A stretch of 64,000 bases of DNA, taken from contig OX104127.1 of assembly GCA_944470555.2 (NCBI GenBank), forward strand, positions 45,746,934 to 45,810,933, written 5' to 3'. The stretch's first letter is position 1. The number at the start of each line of letters is the position of its first letter. Origin of the DNA: Heterobilharzia americana. Taxonomy: Eukaryota; Platyhelminthes; Trematoda; Strigeidida; Schistosomatidae. The translations under genes and the position numbers were made by a program. A model generated the notes under the pieces. The model searched no databases, was not told the DNA's origin, and saw nothing but the letters and a program-made list of their open reading frames with translations. Shown here one piece after another: positions 34,640-49,600 of the stretch.

Positions 34640-37600
34640 GTAGTGTGTTTTCAACAGTTTCATGAGTGGCTTATCCAACAGAAATTATTCACTTGAAGAT
34701 ATTAGTACCATCGATAGCCGTTGGTGCAATTATCGGCAAAGGAGGAGAGTCTATTGCGAAAATTCAGAAGGAGACAGGTGCAAGAATAAAACTGTCCAAA
34801 GTAAACGATTTGTACCCTGGTGAGTGTATTTAGGCTTTTAATTGAAGCGTTGTGGCTGACTTCCGCGTCCGTAGGCGTCACTACATTTATGAGCGTTTGA
34901 GCCCTTAGCTAAGTTTTCAAGATTGAAGTGTTTATATTGTTCTCATATAAGTTTAAGGCGTATTGTCTAACTTTTTGCCTGAACGGTCTAGGATCAACCT
35001 CATAAAACTAACTCGCTTTTCCGAATCTTGAACGGTAACTGCAGACTAGAGATGTCCCCAAGAAAATCTCACTATTAATAGGCGTTTCTAATCACTGAAT
35101 ACACTTAACCTACTCATTCCACATTGGTGAAGACCTGAAGTCTGTATGTCTTCAAGGTACGCATAAATAATGTTGATTTTCCTGTATCTTGTTTATTCGG
35201 TTTATCTAACTCAAGGGAGACATTAATTTAAGTTTGTCCTTTGAAAGTTATTTGTATGTTATCAAGCACTTAGTACAACAGGTGCTAATAAATTTCTGTT
35301 TTTGTGTTAAATAATTTGGGAACTAAAAGTTTCAGTATATAGTTTTAAAACTGGCGTCTTCGATGAACTTATTTGCAGTTATGCTACAATTACCGTGCTA
35401 CAATATGCTACAATATTACCGTGAGATTTCTTTTTTTATAGACGAAGCTTGAAGATGTTTGAGTTTGTAATACTGGGGATCACGTCATCCAGTTCAAAGC
35501 GTTGGGGTTCCTGTAAATAGAGCTGGTTTACTACTTTAATATTCTGGAGGATATAGCTTCGGAGTCAGTCACAGTTAGGGTGCTGTACTGCGTATTTAAC
35601 ATAAGTTTACTCTGTGATTGGCCTAGCAGCACCTCAGGTTCTAAAACAAGGAGACCTAAAGTTGTCGTAAGCCATAACCTAAAGGCAATTACAGATTGTG
35701 GTGCTATTGCTGATAAAGCGTTTTACCTGCATTTGTATTCGAATGATGAAGCTTTGGCTCATTCATTTAAGCCTTAGGTTCGAGTAACGCTCCCTCTACC
35801 AAGGTTTAGGCAGCCAGGTCGTATTATTAGCCCTCACACAATAGATGTGTCTCACTGCCTACTGCACGAGTGTGCACAAGTTTACTCAGTGCATTTCGTT
35901 AATTCGTTTCGCATTCGAATGCATTGATAAAGATAAGTTTAGAAATCTCTTCCACTTATATAAGGCCTCATTTGGAATCATGTATCCAAGCAGCTAGTTA
36001 GTGCTTCAGAAAAATTTATATAAGTCTGATGGGTGGACACTCAGTGCACGTCTTACCTGCCTCTTCCATGAAGAGTGGTCAGCAAGTCTAAATCTTTTCC
36101 CTTTTGTTATCATAAGGAAAGAATCGTTCTGATTCTAGCCTTTTGTATGCTGAATAAGGACTTCAGTGTTGATTCATCTTACCTCTTCACTCCCTTTAGG
36201 ACTTATCACCTTACACGCCATTATGGAAAGACCTAAACGCTGTAATGAAGCCACCGACTGGAGTTTCGTTTTTCTTACAGTGATCATAGGCTGGAACTCG
36301 TTACCCGACAAGTGGTAGCAGCTGTTTCGGTGAATGCATTCAAGGAGAAACAAATGTTCCATGAAAATAATTACTGCAGAGATTAATACAGGCTACGGGT
36401 TTACTATTTTTATTACTGAAGATTGAATGTACGGAAGTTTGTCATTAGGATTTAAACTTGTCCAGAAATCACTTCATACGAAATATGTTGTACACAGTAT
36501 ACACAGTGACCCGGAAATACAGCATGCGAGGTTCATTTTGACATGCATCTTGACTTTGGAAAACTGATTCAAGTGGTACGGTGCCTGCGTACCGTCGTTA
36601 ACGTAAATATTGCCATTACTCTGCAACCGATTGTAGGAAAACACAGCAATTTGACATTGTGACCTCGTACAGTTTCAGTGAGTTGTAAGTTAGATTTATT
36701 GTTTAGACACGAAACATTCAACAAAAATGGGAATATATTTGCCTTATTTCAAACAATCCACTTTTCTGCTATCTAAGTTTACGGTACTAGAAAAAGGAGT
36801 CTGTAAATCGACTAACACATACTTGATGTCGTCGACTTTGTGATTCTTATACTTGACCGGTTAGGTTACTTGTCCTTTACAGTAGTAGGAGTTGCAATGG
36901 CATTCGCTCTACTAGTGACAGAGATCAACAAAATGGGACTTGGTAGATACTGTGTAATAATCCAAGTTGTTACATACCCACCAGGGTTATATTTGCAGCA
37001 CAGTGCTCCCAATACGTGTTGCTGCAAATAACTCGTACAAGAAAACTAACTAGGTGGGTAGTGAGAATAGGCCCGTAAAAACAAATTGAACGTGTCTGCG
37101 AAAAATTTCATCAAACATGAAACACATTTTTAAAACTAAACATTTACCTCTTGTGGGTTCGGTGGTATAATGTACAATAATAGCAATTTTAAAGGTGTTA
37201 TTTTGTTTTGAAGCATTTTTTAATGTCTACCTTTCAGTAACAATGTTAATAATCAACGTGGTGTTTGGAAAGAGATTAGATATGTATCTTATTGATCTCG
37301 TTACGTCTCCGTTTATGTATACACACTTCGTATTTGCTGAAAATACGATATTGTTAAGGTACAGACTGTAATAATGGAGCAGATAGAGACAAGTACGAAT
37401 GTGCAGATCCTTCTGACATGTCTGAATAATTATCAGTGTTCTCATTACTTCAACCTAATTGTCTATCATCAGACAAGAACAACTTCGTTCAGTCAATATC
37501 ATTACAAATATTTATTAGTCTTGAATCGAAATCTGTTTTATTCTTGTATACACTATCCTTGAAATATCCACCTGGGGGGCATGGATGCTGTATAATGTAA

Positions 37601-40600
37601 CAACATTAGCTTTTCAACGTAAACGTTTGCTCTAGGTGGCCTTCTTTTATCTTTTTAAACTACGACAAACCATTGATTTCATAGTCGAGCTATTGTATAC
37701 ATTTCTTGCCCCTCCAGATTTTGTTAATCCTATGAAATGACACTTGACTGTAGGCTTTATTGTAGCTAATGTTTTGCACCTACAAAATGTAGAGTACTCC
37801 TTAAAGTTATTCAACTCTGCATATAGTTTATTTTTAAGATAAATTTGTTGGTTCCATCATTTGAAGATATTTTTGTAGAAATAAGTAAGGTTAGGTTGGC
37901 AACTAATGGAAAAGGCTATTCGCAGTAGTGATATCGCACCTAGTTGCCCATTAGTAGCTTAGTGTATGTTCAGTCGGTTAAACTTGTCGCATCGTATCTT
38001 CGTAAAATACTACTGAAAACCGGTCGATTGATGGTATTGTTAGAGTTCGATCATCAACTGATATCACATCCAATCAAAAATCATTTTATTCTGAGTATTG
38101 CATACGATTTGAATTGCAGATGACACCAGATGATAGCATTGTAAATCTCTATCAAGAGAAATGGTCAGGTCTTTTAGTATATGCGTGGACAATTTAGAAT
38201 TTTAAACTTGTATATGGCATTACACAGTTACTACTAACTGATACACATCACTTATTGTATTATGGTCTGGCAGAGACAAGATAATGTAGAATCTTACACA
38301 GAAGTGTATTAGGTGATTTGCAACGCTTCGCAGCGGCGTGCAAAGTAGACTGCAAAAGAATGATACTAAATTAGACATAAGTGTATGAGGAAGAAGAGGT
38401 TAAGTGATTGAAGGTTGGTAAAATCGGATCGAACTTTTGAAAATTACTAAGAATGTTTCCATGCTTCAAACCAACAGTCAGGAACTTAATAGATTGTTTT
38501 CATTTCTTTGTCTGACCACGAATACCTGTTTCAAACGAATCGTTTTTGACTGACACGGCACATCGAGATAAGGGGCAGCTCATCATGAGCGACATATTTG
38601 AAGCCCCTTTGTTAGTGGTGGTTCACAACACCAACTGACATGTCTTTCTTTCGCAGCATTCATAGCCTAACCTCCGAATTCCTTATTGCGATTCCGGAGT
38701 AGTAGAGAATATTTGGATGCGCTATGTGGACGAGACTTTCGTCATCACTAAAAAAGATGATATGGAAAACACTCACAATTTGATCAACGACATCAAATTC
38801 ACAATGGAGAAGGAGTCAAACAACCAACTACCATTCCTGGATGTTCTAGTCAGTAAGACAAATACCGGAAAACTGGAAACCCAACTGTACAGGAAGCCAA
38901 CACACTCTGACCAAATCCTCAACCACAGTAGCAACAACACAAAGTCAGTTGCGTGCAGACTCTATTCAAAAGAGCGAGAACACACTGCAGTACAACAACT
39001 ACAAGGAGAAACGAAGAAAATTATTCGAAGTTCACCCTAGGAGAGAACGGCTACCCACGAGACTCTAGCAGAAGATCCCTATCCCGTACATCATCAACTA
39101 CAAAGTCATCGACAGAAATCAATGAACGCATCATCCTACCATACATAAAGAATATATCAGAAATCACGACAAGATTATTGAGATCACTCGGAATTGGTGT
39201 GGCTCATAAACCAACGAATTCCCTACAAAGACTATTATGCAAATCAAAGGACGGAACAACCGAAGAAGATAAATCGAATATCATTTACAAAATCAACTGC
39301 AACAACTGTAGTCAACACTACATTGGACAAAGTGGTCGCCCTCTTCACCTTCGTCTACATGAGCACCGATTGGCTATTAAACGATACGACATTTCGTCAC
39401 TCATTTCAATGCATGTGGATAATTATGGACATGAATTCAATTTCGACAATGTAGAAATTTTGGACAGAGGAAACACGAAGAATACCAGAGAATTCCTAGG
39501 AGCTTGGCATTCAGGTCAGTCAGTAATCAACAGTTGTATAGACATGGACCCAATCTACCAACCAATAAGAAAAATGATAAACGACAGAAAGGTGAGAGGT
39601 GAAGCATAGGAACAGCCAATAGGGAAATCTATACAGTCGACGACACAACAGCCAAGGGAAACAACCAATCACAGACCACTTCATCAAGGCAGGCTACTAA
39701 ATCCCTCACGGAGAGATATTGATAGCTCACTTCATACTGAAGTTAGTGTTGATGATGTTGTCTAGAAAGACGATGAAAGCTTCATGATTAAACAACTCAG
39801 CTCAGGGAACATAATGCAACAAAGATTATTGTGATTCTGCCATGTGAAAGCAATGATTCAAAGATTGACACTGTAACTTCATTGTGTAGTCTGACAGAAT
39901 AACATCTTTTAAATAGCAAGATTTAGTTATTACTGGTGTCAAGTTATATGTGTGTTAACACGTCTTACTAAAAACTCTAGTTTTGTTCTTTTCTTTTTGA
40001 AATGTTTCGTCACTGCTAGCTAGTTAATTAAAACCAATATGGAACCTGAAGTCACTTTGTATGATGATTCATCCTTGTTCAGACAGATATAATGAACATA
40101 TGTTTTTTGATCGAGTTGTGAGAAGTACCTGCATTTGTAGCGATATTCGCACTAGCTATCACTATTGTATGCTTCTTTGATCGATACTATAATTTTTTTG
40201 GCTACCTTCTAAATACATCTGAGTCTATGCTTTTGTGACTGTAAATGCAGTCATTTAATACTGTGTAATTGGAAGTATGTGAACTGTTTGGCAAGACTAT
40301 CAGAAATATGCAATCCTTGTACTTTCTGCATCATTCTGAAGTACTAGTTATAGTAAATACTAAGTGTGGGTAAATTAATTCATATTTCACTTCCAAAAAC
40401 GGCATACTGTGTAACTGTAGAAGTTGCCACATCTCACATAAAGGTAGAAGACAGCAAAGTGAAAGGTAGAGAAATAAAGAAAGTAATCAAAAGCAGTGAA
40501 AATTCGCAAGAGAAGAGGAAGAAATAATAAAGCAGTGACGAAATTCGGTGTGACGACTAAGATTAAGATAATGTGTGTATGCATCTGCTCCACGGAGATC

Positions 40601-43600
40601 GATTCTGAGCCATACTACTTAGAGTATCCAACCATTGATGTTGGTTGTCACATTGACTTCAACCAAGAAGTCTGGATTTCCGTACGCGGTTCAAACCGGT
40701 TCGAGACTTCGCAAACCGGTGTAACATTCTAGTCTGGTTACTTTGATCTTTATTCCTGTCTAGGCCTAATGCAGCAAATGTTGCGCGAAGTCGTAGACGG
40801 TAACTAGGCCTGTGTAGAACATGTTCTCGTTGAGTCGATAAAAGCCCACAGCCTCACCAACTTTGCCTAGAGCACTACGCCTGACTTTTATGCTACACAG
40901 TTTTTCCATAATGCCATAATACCTATGTTACGAAGGCGACGGTAGTCGAACATCTGAAGCTTTCACATGTTCACCTTTAGTGGCAGCGTTTTACAATCAT
41001 ACTAAAACAGAACGAACTACTGCATAACACTATCCGTTCTTAGTATGCTATCGGATATCTCACCGATGCCGTAGATGGTGTAAGCGAGCCTTTCGCGTCC
41101 GTGCATGAATTCACTCACGTGGAAGGGCTAATCTGACTTCCTAAGTATGGGAAGTGACCAACGCTGTCAACGACTTCGTCCCTTTTATTTGACAGGGTGC
41201 TGACGCAGACCAGTTCTGAAGCAGCATTTTGTACTTGACTGGTGAGAAACGCTTCCCAACCATTTTCACATTACCGCTCAAGGTATCGAGAACTGCATCT
41301 TGTCACCTAACACTACTGTCATCCCTGTACTCTAGACCTACTGAGTAGTCTCCTACAACATGAACAATCTGTATAAAGTTGGAAGCGGAGAGGAAGACCT
41401 CTGTAGTCCCGTATATGACACTTACATAATGGAGCGAGTGGCATGCTTGATGGGCATCGTTTGACGTACGCAACTCACCACAAGTTGAGACACGCCCATA
41501 GGTGTTCAAATTTAGCACCTTCAAGAAGGTGACGGGCTTACCTGACACTTATTTCAGCGAGAAACAATACCACGAGATTTCTCAATCGGCGGAGTCAAAC
41601 GACGTTTTGGGATCGAGAAATACCTCTAGTTTTGAGCTCTGGTAAGTGCATCTGTGTTCCAAGACCTGACAGAGGGTGAATATCTGGTCGATACAGCCGC
41701 AATCAGTAACAGAACTGACTGGATTCCTCAGAATCGCCACTGCCTAATGATTATGAGACTTAGCATCTTAGACGTAACGTTCGTTAGACCAATACCTTTG
41801 TGGTTATCAGAAAAGAATTACTCTGCTTTTTCGAAGAATAGGACAAACAGTGATTGGGGTCAATCTGAAAAAGGTTGTGTAGAAATCATATATGCTGGCT
41901 AAATTTTTAGTTAATCTAACCTGTAATCCTTGTTCACAGTCCTTAAATACCTATAGTACTAACGCAACAGAACCTGATTTCCTTACTCGTTCCAAGTTAT
42001 TCATAACCTTCGTAACTTCTACAAGAGTCGGAGTGCATATCTCAGTGTTCCATTCAAGATCCTATTGGATAGGGGGCAATCAAACTAGCTGGAAGCTAGT
42101 TGGACTGTTCACTGAAGTATTCCATCCATCATTTCAGTCGTCCCATCTATGAGTTAATCACTGATCCTGCCTTCTCCCTTTCAGTCTCACTAGTTATTCA
42201 CCTTTTTTGGCCTATTTTCGTTGATTAGTCAAAATAGCTGTCTGTTGTTACCCGTCACCACTGCCTTCTCCATCTTTCAGTCTTCTCTACCCGTAGTCAT
42301 TGCGTAGATTTCTCGGAAGCCTACATTTGAGTTTCTACCGTTAATCATTTTGCTCGCAACCTGTAGGTATTCGTTTACGTGCATCTAATAATTCAGATGA
42401 AGCTCCTGAGTAGGATTGACACTTTCTAACGTCTTTCTGATATCCAGTTACAGCATTTAACGCTGTTTTTACAGCACAAGGAAAATGGTACCAGGATGAG
42501 TGACGTCCGTTTCCGATAACTCTAGTCAATTCCTCGCCGAAAGCAGCTTCAATATCCTCATCACCGGGTTGCTTACAGAATGGTCTTGTACCTGTAGTGT
42601 TTTTGTGTCTAGATAGGCATACTCAAGCTAGCACGTGATATTTATCTAAACACGTGTTCCAGATGGGACAAAAATCTACCGACCTTATACAGTGATAAGT
42701 GATAGCAATACTGTTTATCCGTGTTCAGCAGAGAGTTGAGGTCGATGGACGCCACATCAGACGGTGTCTCCTTTTATATCTGAAATTCATGCTGGCCAGA
42801 AATAGGTGATTGTCTGAGCACAGGTGATCGCCATTTTCCATTCATCTGGCTGGGATTCCGAAAGTACCACCCAAGTGCATTTTTATATGAATTAACCCGC
42901 CCACTTGTGCAGTGAGGTCGTCTTTTGAGACAACCAGGTCTGAACGTTTCGCTTTCAGTAGAAGTCATCTCGATTGTGGGAAATGATCATTAGGAGTGGG
43001 CTTCATGTTTTATGCGTATTTAACCACTGCTACCTTCATAGTATTGATGGAATACAATGGAATTGACAACAGTATTTAATTCAATAAGTCCTCTAGGTAC
43101 ATTGTATTTCAGTAACCTCGTAATAAATTGTGGTAAAACTTTTTCCGTCACCGAATTGACACCAACTTCAGATACTTATACAAATCGTTATTGATTTTAA
43201 TCAAGTACTGGTGAATAGCCATAATAAGTGGTAAAATGTCTGGCATGTATATTTCTTACTTTTGTAGCTGTGAATATGTTCTTGGTTGCCTATTAGTCTT
43301 GATTACTCAGCAGATAGTTTTCATCACAAGTCACCGTCTGCTCAAGGGGTGGCTGTTCTCTGCTTCTGTTTTAGAAGACATCAGCGCTGACATTCGATTA
43401 CTGATAGGTAGAAAATCAAGATCTCCAAGCTTTCGGCAAACGTATGCTGTTTAATCATAGTTAACCATATCTGCAAGGTAGAAATCCGAATTTGATGATG
43501 AGCGTTGTTAAACTGATTTAATTTTGTGACAAAATTTGCTATGATGGTGGCAAATTACATGTTTTTTTAAAATACAGCTTCTCGTGGGTGTCTTTGAAGT

Positions 43601-46600
43601 AAGCTGTCCTGATAATATACCCACGACATTTGTAAAGTTACAGATAATAGCCATCTGTTTTGATCTTATATGCATAATAACACTACTAAACGTTTTTAGG
43701 ATCTAACAGTTTTAGGTGGTCGTTTTAAAACTAATTTAGGACATTTGCGCCGTCGAGGCCTGGTTTCCTTTTAATGTCAAGACTTTGGCCTTTGCAGGAA
43801 CTGGTTAGTAATTCTGTTACATACTAACATTTTGTCAATATTTGAGTGTTTTTGCTTGTGTGTAAATATTTACAGTTATTCTAACCAGCTAGAAAATCGG
43901 TGAATTATGCAGCGTTTGGATTGTATTGACTTTTTTCGTGCTCATTTTCTCTTTCTCAAGTGCATTCACAGACACCTCACATAGTAAAGAGTTTCCTTAC
44001 TGAGTGACCTTATCATAATAACTTTTCTGCAAACATTTTAACTCACAGACAGATAATCTTTCGTTTATGTGCTTGTCCGACTTTCTAAAACACTCTCAGG
44101 CTTTTGTAATCTAAATGGGCACTGTATTTGTGAAAACAACTAGCTAGAGAATATGTTTTACTTGCTTCATTTTCGTGCTGAAAGTAAGTGACAGAATCTA
44201 AGGTTGATATGTTATTACTTATTTCATTTCTAGGCACAGAAGAAAGAGTTTGCCTTATTCAGGGCACTTTAGAGGGTGTAACTCGCATGCACAATTATAT
44301 CATGGATCGTGTGTTAGAAAAACCAGAGTGTTCTGATACTCCTGGAACTGTTCTATCCAGTGTTACTACCAACACGGCACCAACTTCGCATTCTGAAAAT
44401 ACTACTCTCAGTTTTGTTGCTCAGAGTGACTCTGGTCCAGGTGTACCACCACATTCGCACAAAGGAGCTGCGTGGACTCATGGCTTGGAGTCCTCAGGCT
44501 GTCGTTTACCTTGGGGACGTCATAAACAAGTAATTTTCTTTTCTTTTGTATTTCTACTCTTGTCGAACGTATATCTTAAACTTTAACTGGTCATTTTATT
44601 GTGTAAACTTGATTTTTGTGGTTCCTTACTATTATCTGGTAATGCCAGTTATTTTCTAAAAGTTCCGACTTTCCATCTTTTTCGGAGATAGTTCTTCAAC
44701 AAATTCTTTTCTGAGTAACTTTAAGCCACTTAAGCATTGATAAAGTGGGTTGCTCTGATCAATTACTCACTTCAGCCACTTTCGTTACCGTAATGCTGTT
44801 TCGAACATGTTTGTGAGTATCCTCTGAAGGGTTATATGCTTTTTAAAATTCTCATGGCAGTTTCATCTTTTGTTATATGACAAGAAAATTTCCAGCATAG
44901 AGAATTCCCACTTATGCAAGTTTGTTTATGCGATCACCGTGACTCAATACTAGCGTTTTAGCCCCAACACTGTTCGACAATGTATATTTTAATGCCTTCA
45001 ATTGCCTAATATGATTGCATTAATGTGAAACTTTGGGCTTATGTTGTTAAAACTACAATGAAGTCGGATCATGTATGCATCTGAATTTTGTCTCACAAAT
45101 TGGTTTGAGAAATATTAAGATACTACACTTTCTTCGAAAGTACCAGATATAATGTGTGCAATCTGCAACTGTAATGTATTCCAGTTGCTAATTTCCTTAG
45201 CATTACAAAACCTCACCTGGTTAACTAGTGCACTAGTTACTAGCCGGTCCTAAGCCCGGATAAAGAGGGAAGGTTGGGCATAGGGCTAGCAACCCTACTC
45301 CGTAAAACCAATCAAATCGCTAAAGAAACTTCAATGCATAGACAAAATATAAAAAATAAAAACAAAATTATTCCTTGCTGGGATGGTAGAGGCGAAAGGA
45401 CGCCGATAAACGAAAGTCTTCGGGAACCCAATTGGCATCATCCTGGAGAGACTAAAGGATGCTCTGGATTCAGAACTACGACCGGGACTTTCATTTCTTC
45501 CTCACATGATCTCCTCCATGCCACCCTCGGACGCCCAACTCATAGTTTCTCCATTTGGGTTCCACTTGACGGCCTGGTCTGGTGCATGATATCCCCAAAC
45601 AGTCTTTTCAGTGTATGTCCAATTCAATCCATCTCCACTTTCTTCTGCATATTTGTTGAGTGATAGGTTGTTGGTTGGTTCGTTGCCAGCCAAAGTTCCT
45701 TTTCGCTTATTCTTTCTGGCCATCTGGTCTTCAGTATCGAGCGAGCGTAGGCGGCAGCTGATGCTGATGTATGTCTGCAGTTTGTTGGAAATGCTTTTCG
45801 TAACGCGCCAAGTCTCTCAACCATCACATAGAAGCACTGACTTCACATTAGTGTTGAAAATCCGGATCTTATTTTTTATGTTGAGTTGAGTGCAGTAGAT
45901 CTCCACACTGGTTTCAGGCTAATGAACGCCTGTCTTGCTTCTCCGATCCTGGCTTTGGCGTCCTCGTCTGTGCCACCGCCTGTAGTTGAAACAGTGCTTC
46001 CTAGATAGGCGAAAGAGGCTACCTCCTTGAAGTTTCTCCCGTTGAGGATGATTGGAGCTTGTTTTTGCTGTTGTTGGTTGGGTATCTTCATCATCTCCGT
46101 CTTCTCTACGCTCACTTAAGGTCCCGTCTTCGCTGCCTCGCCTTTTCCATGAAGTTGTCAGTTTTCGCCTGTAGATCTTCGAGTTTGTGCGCATAAGGCA
46201 TTAGACATAAATCATCGGTGAAATCCAAATCTTCTAGGGTCTTTCCATCGGTCAAATAACGTATGTCCATCTCGCGCCTCACAGTTTCTTGCGTGATCCA
46301 GTCGTGCCCACCCCAATCACGAAGATCGTAGGTGATAGTAGGCAGCCTTGTCTTACTCCTTACTGTCTTCACTTCAAAAGCATCACTGAGCTTTCCATTG
46401 TGGATCACTTGGCATGTGGCGCTTTCATATAGCTGTTGAATGAGGTTGATAAAGGTTTGCGGTATTCAGTAGTGTTGAAGGAGTCGCCAAATTACTTCTC
46501 GGTCGATGCTGTCAAAGGCCTTTTCAAAACCGATGAAGTTGAGGTAGAGGGTTAACCGCCGTTCTATTCTCTGTTCCATGATGATGCGTAGCGTTGCAAT

Positions 46601-49600
46601 TTGATTTGCACATGATTTGTACTTCCTGAAGCCAGCCAGCCAGTCTGTTCCGGTCGTAGTTTTGAATCTAGCGCACACTTTAGTCTCTCCAGGATGATGT
46701 GGCTTAATATTTTGCTTGCAGTGGACAGCAGCATGATTCCGCGCCAGTTCTTGCAAAGACTTAGGTCGCTCTTCTTCGGGAGTTTGACAAGGTAACCCTT
46801 CTTCCAATCGCCAGGTACCTTTCCTTCCTTCCTTCCGAACCTTCTGTAATAGTGGTGTGAGCATGTCCGCTATTGTCCCTGCGTCTGTTTTCAGTGCTTC
46901 TGGTGGAATTCCATCCGGTCCTGCTGCTTTCCTGCATTTCAGTAACTTTATGGTGTTCAGAACTTCGATTTTTGTCGGAGGGCTTGTGTTCACTTGTAGT
47001 TCTGTGGCTGTAGATGGTATTTCTTGACGAAGTGCAGGCAGTGGTCGATTCAAGAGCTTCTTGAAGTGGTCAGCCCACCATTTCCTTTATTTCTCTTCCT
47101 TGGTAATTAGATTTCCCTCATCATCTTTTATTGGTTTCATCTGTATTGATCTCTCCCCAGATAGTAATCTGGTTATTTGATATAATGTTGTCAGGTCTCT
47201 CCTACCAGCAGCCTGTTCTGCTTCACTTGCCAATGTGTCATGGAAGTGTCTTTTGTCTTTCGGTGCACTCTTCTTCACTTCTTTGTCCAGTGTTTTATAC
47301 CTTGTACTCAGTTCCTCTTCTCGTTGTGCATCCTTGCACTGGTTCATCCTCTGCTTCACCATCCTCCTCTCCTCTATCAGCTTCCATGTGCCCGTCGAGA
47401 TCCATTCCTTGTCTTGTTTCCTCTTCCTCCCTAATACGGTTATGCATCTCTTTCAAAGAGTTCCAGTGTTCTTCCACGCCCGATCCTCCAGGGATGTTGC
47501 TCAACGTCTCCATTTTGTTCTGATGGCTGACGTGAAGATGTCCTTTTTAGTTTTGTCCTTCAGTTTCTGTTCTAGGTGTTGAACTTGAACTGTGGTCTAT
47601 CACCAACTTCTCTGAAGGCTTTCAACTTGATTTGAAAGGTTCCTTGCACTAGACAGTGAGTGGTGTGAACCCACATCTGCTCCTCTTCTTGATCTTGTGT
47701 CAAGTAGGCTGCGTCTCCACTTTCCTCAGATTGAAATGAAGTCAATCTGGTTTTTAGTGTAGTGTGTCCTGGTGTCTGGTGAAGTCCATGTCGCTTTGTG
47801 AATATCCTTGTGTTTGTACACACTGCCTCCAATCACCAAATCATTAAATGCGCAGAAGTCTGCAAACAGTTCTCCATTCTCGTTCATTTCACCGAGTGCT
47901 ACTCGACTCATGATGAGTTCTCTTCCTGTGTTGTCTGCTCCTAGTTTGGCATTCATGTCACCCATTAGAATTCTGATGTCGCCAACTGGAGTCTTGTCCA
48001 GTACTGATTGGAGTTGTCTGTAGAATTCCTCCTTCTTCTCTTGATCTGCATTATTCGTAGGCGTGTAGGGTAGCATTGGATGATTGTGACCTTCCTTCAG
48101 TTTGAGTTGAACCTTGCTGTCATGATCCTGGAGGAGACTGGTTCCTACTGCATGAGAGCCTTCAGTGCTCTCGGGGACATCATGATAGCCACTCCAAAAC
48201 TCAGTGTGCTCGTGGTTGTCGTCTGGGTGACAATATCGCAATAGATTATTATTGACTCCTCTCTAGTTGGCAGTTTGGAGAGTCCACTTCCATCCTATCT
48301 CCTTTCGCAGATTCCAATCACTTCTATGCCACACCTCGTCATCTTTTTGCAATCTGGACAGCCTTGCCAGGTGCACACATGGTGCGGACATTCCATGTCC
48401 CCATGCTTATTTTCGCTTTCATCGAGAGAAGACACATTGGCCGACTGGCTTCCCGAAGGCTTTTTACCAACCGGCATCATTTCGTCTCTTCGATTCCAGC
48501 GAGGAATAATTTTGTTTTTATTTTTTATATTTTGTCTATGCATTGAAGTTTCTTTAGCGATTTGATTGGTTTTACGGAGTGGGGTTGCTAGCCCTATGCC
48601 CAACCTTCCCTCTTTATCCGGGCTTAGGACCGGCTAGTAACTAGTGCACTAGTTAACCAGGCGAGGTTCAATTGGTGTTTACTCATTCCTTTTTTCGAAA
48701 AGCAATTTACCTGTCACTTTCTCAGTAGTAGGCAAGTATCTGATTTGATTGAAGGTATTTGCCATTTCAATTTCTAATGCCGCTTACTTTTGAAGCAGAC
48801 TGCCCCCAGTAACTTATTCTCGTTATTGAATATACTCAAATGGTAAGGTTCTATTCCTCAGAGGAGGTTGCGTGTATTGTTTCTTCTCATTGCTATTGAC
48901 TTCATACTTTCTGATTGTCTTTTGAAGGTTTAAGCTAGATTTGCATAGAATAAGTTGCCTGTCTTTGACCTCAGTTTATATTCTTATGCAGGTCAAAATC
49001 TTGGTGCCAAACTGCACTGCTGGTCTTGTAATTGGGAAACTTGGTAGCTATGTACGGGAAATAAAAGATAGAACTGGGGCTTTTATACAAATTTCACAGA
49101 AATCTGTTGAAATAAATTTGTTGGAGCGGTGTATAACTATTGCAGGTGAGCATTAATTGTTTGTTGTAATGCTAGAATTCATGTCCGTTTATTATTTTCT
49201 CATACAGAGATCTACGCTTTTGGTAATTTACTTTGTCTGTGGTACTCGTTAAAGCCCATTCGAATCGTGTTATTCGTAGTTAGTGTTGATCGATACGGTA
49301 TACTATCGTTATTTACCAATACCTTGCATTCGCACTGTGCTTTTTACGCAGCAGATTTCATTTATTAAGTTTACTTCGTTAAACATGATGACTGTCTGTC
49401 TTTTACCAAATGGAAGCTGATCGTTATTCATTGCATTTGGTTGTAGGTGAACCAGAACAGTGTCGTGCAGCTGTCGATTTAGTTTTAGCCAAAATAGCAG
49501 AAGATCCCCAGTCATCTATTTACCCTGTCATTTCCTATTCGCATGTACGTGGTCCTGTTGCGAGTGCTTATCCTACTGGATCTCCCTTTGCAATCATGCC

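Larger units (their letters stand above)
45209..48668. mobile_element. RTE copy 2: full-length minus-strand body capped by an inverted, deleted 5' piece
   Basis: The minus-strand body runs from the leader at 48668 through endonuclease and RT to 45487, ending inside the C-terminal region before the usual tail. A plus-strand piece (45209-45486) is fused to it: the same leader, then a jump at about 45437 to a mid-RT segment (ATCATCCTGGAG...). Both outer ends are therefore the element's 5' leader, in opposite orientation. I found no target-site duplication. It lies inside Nova-like intron 3. Confidence 0.88.

Noticed and set aside
34640..34657. Earlier acceptor TTCAACAG for intron 1
   Set aside because: It would make an 18-bp intron and disturb the frame into KH1; the acceptor at 34681 gives the correct phase and Nova-like reading.
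45209..48668. DNA transposon with terminal inverted repeats
   Set aside because: The inverted ends are RTE 5' leaders and the interior is RTE endonuclease-RT; no transposase and no target duplication.
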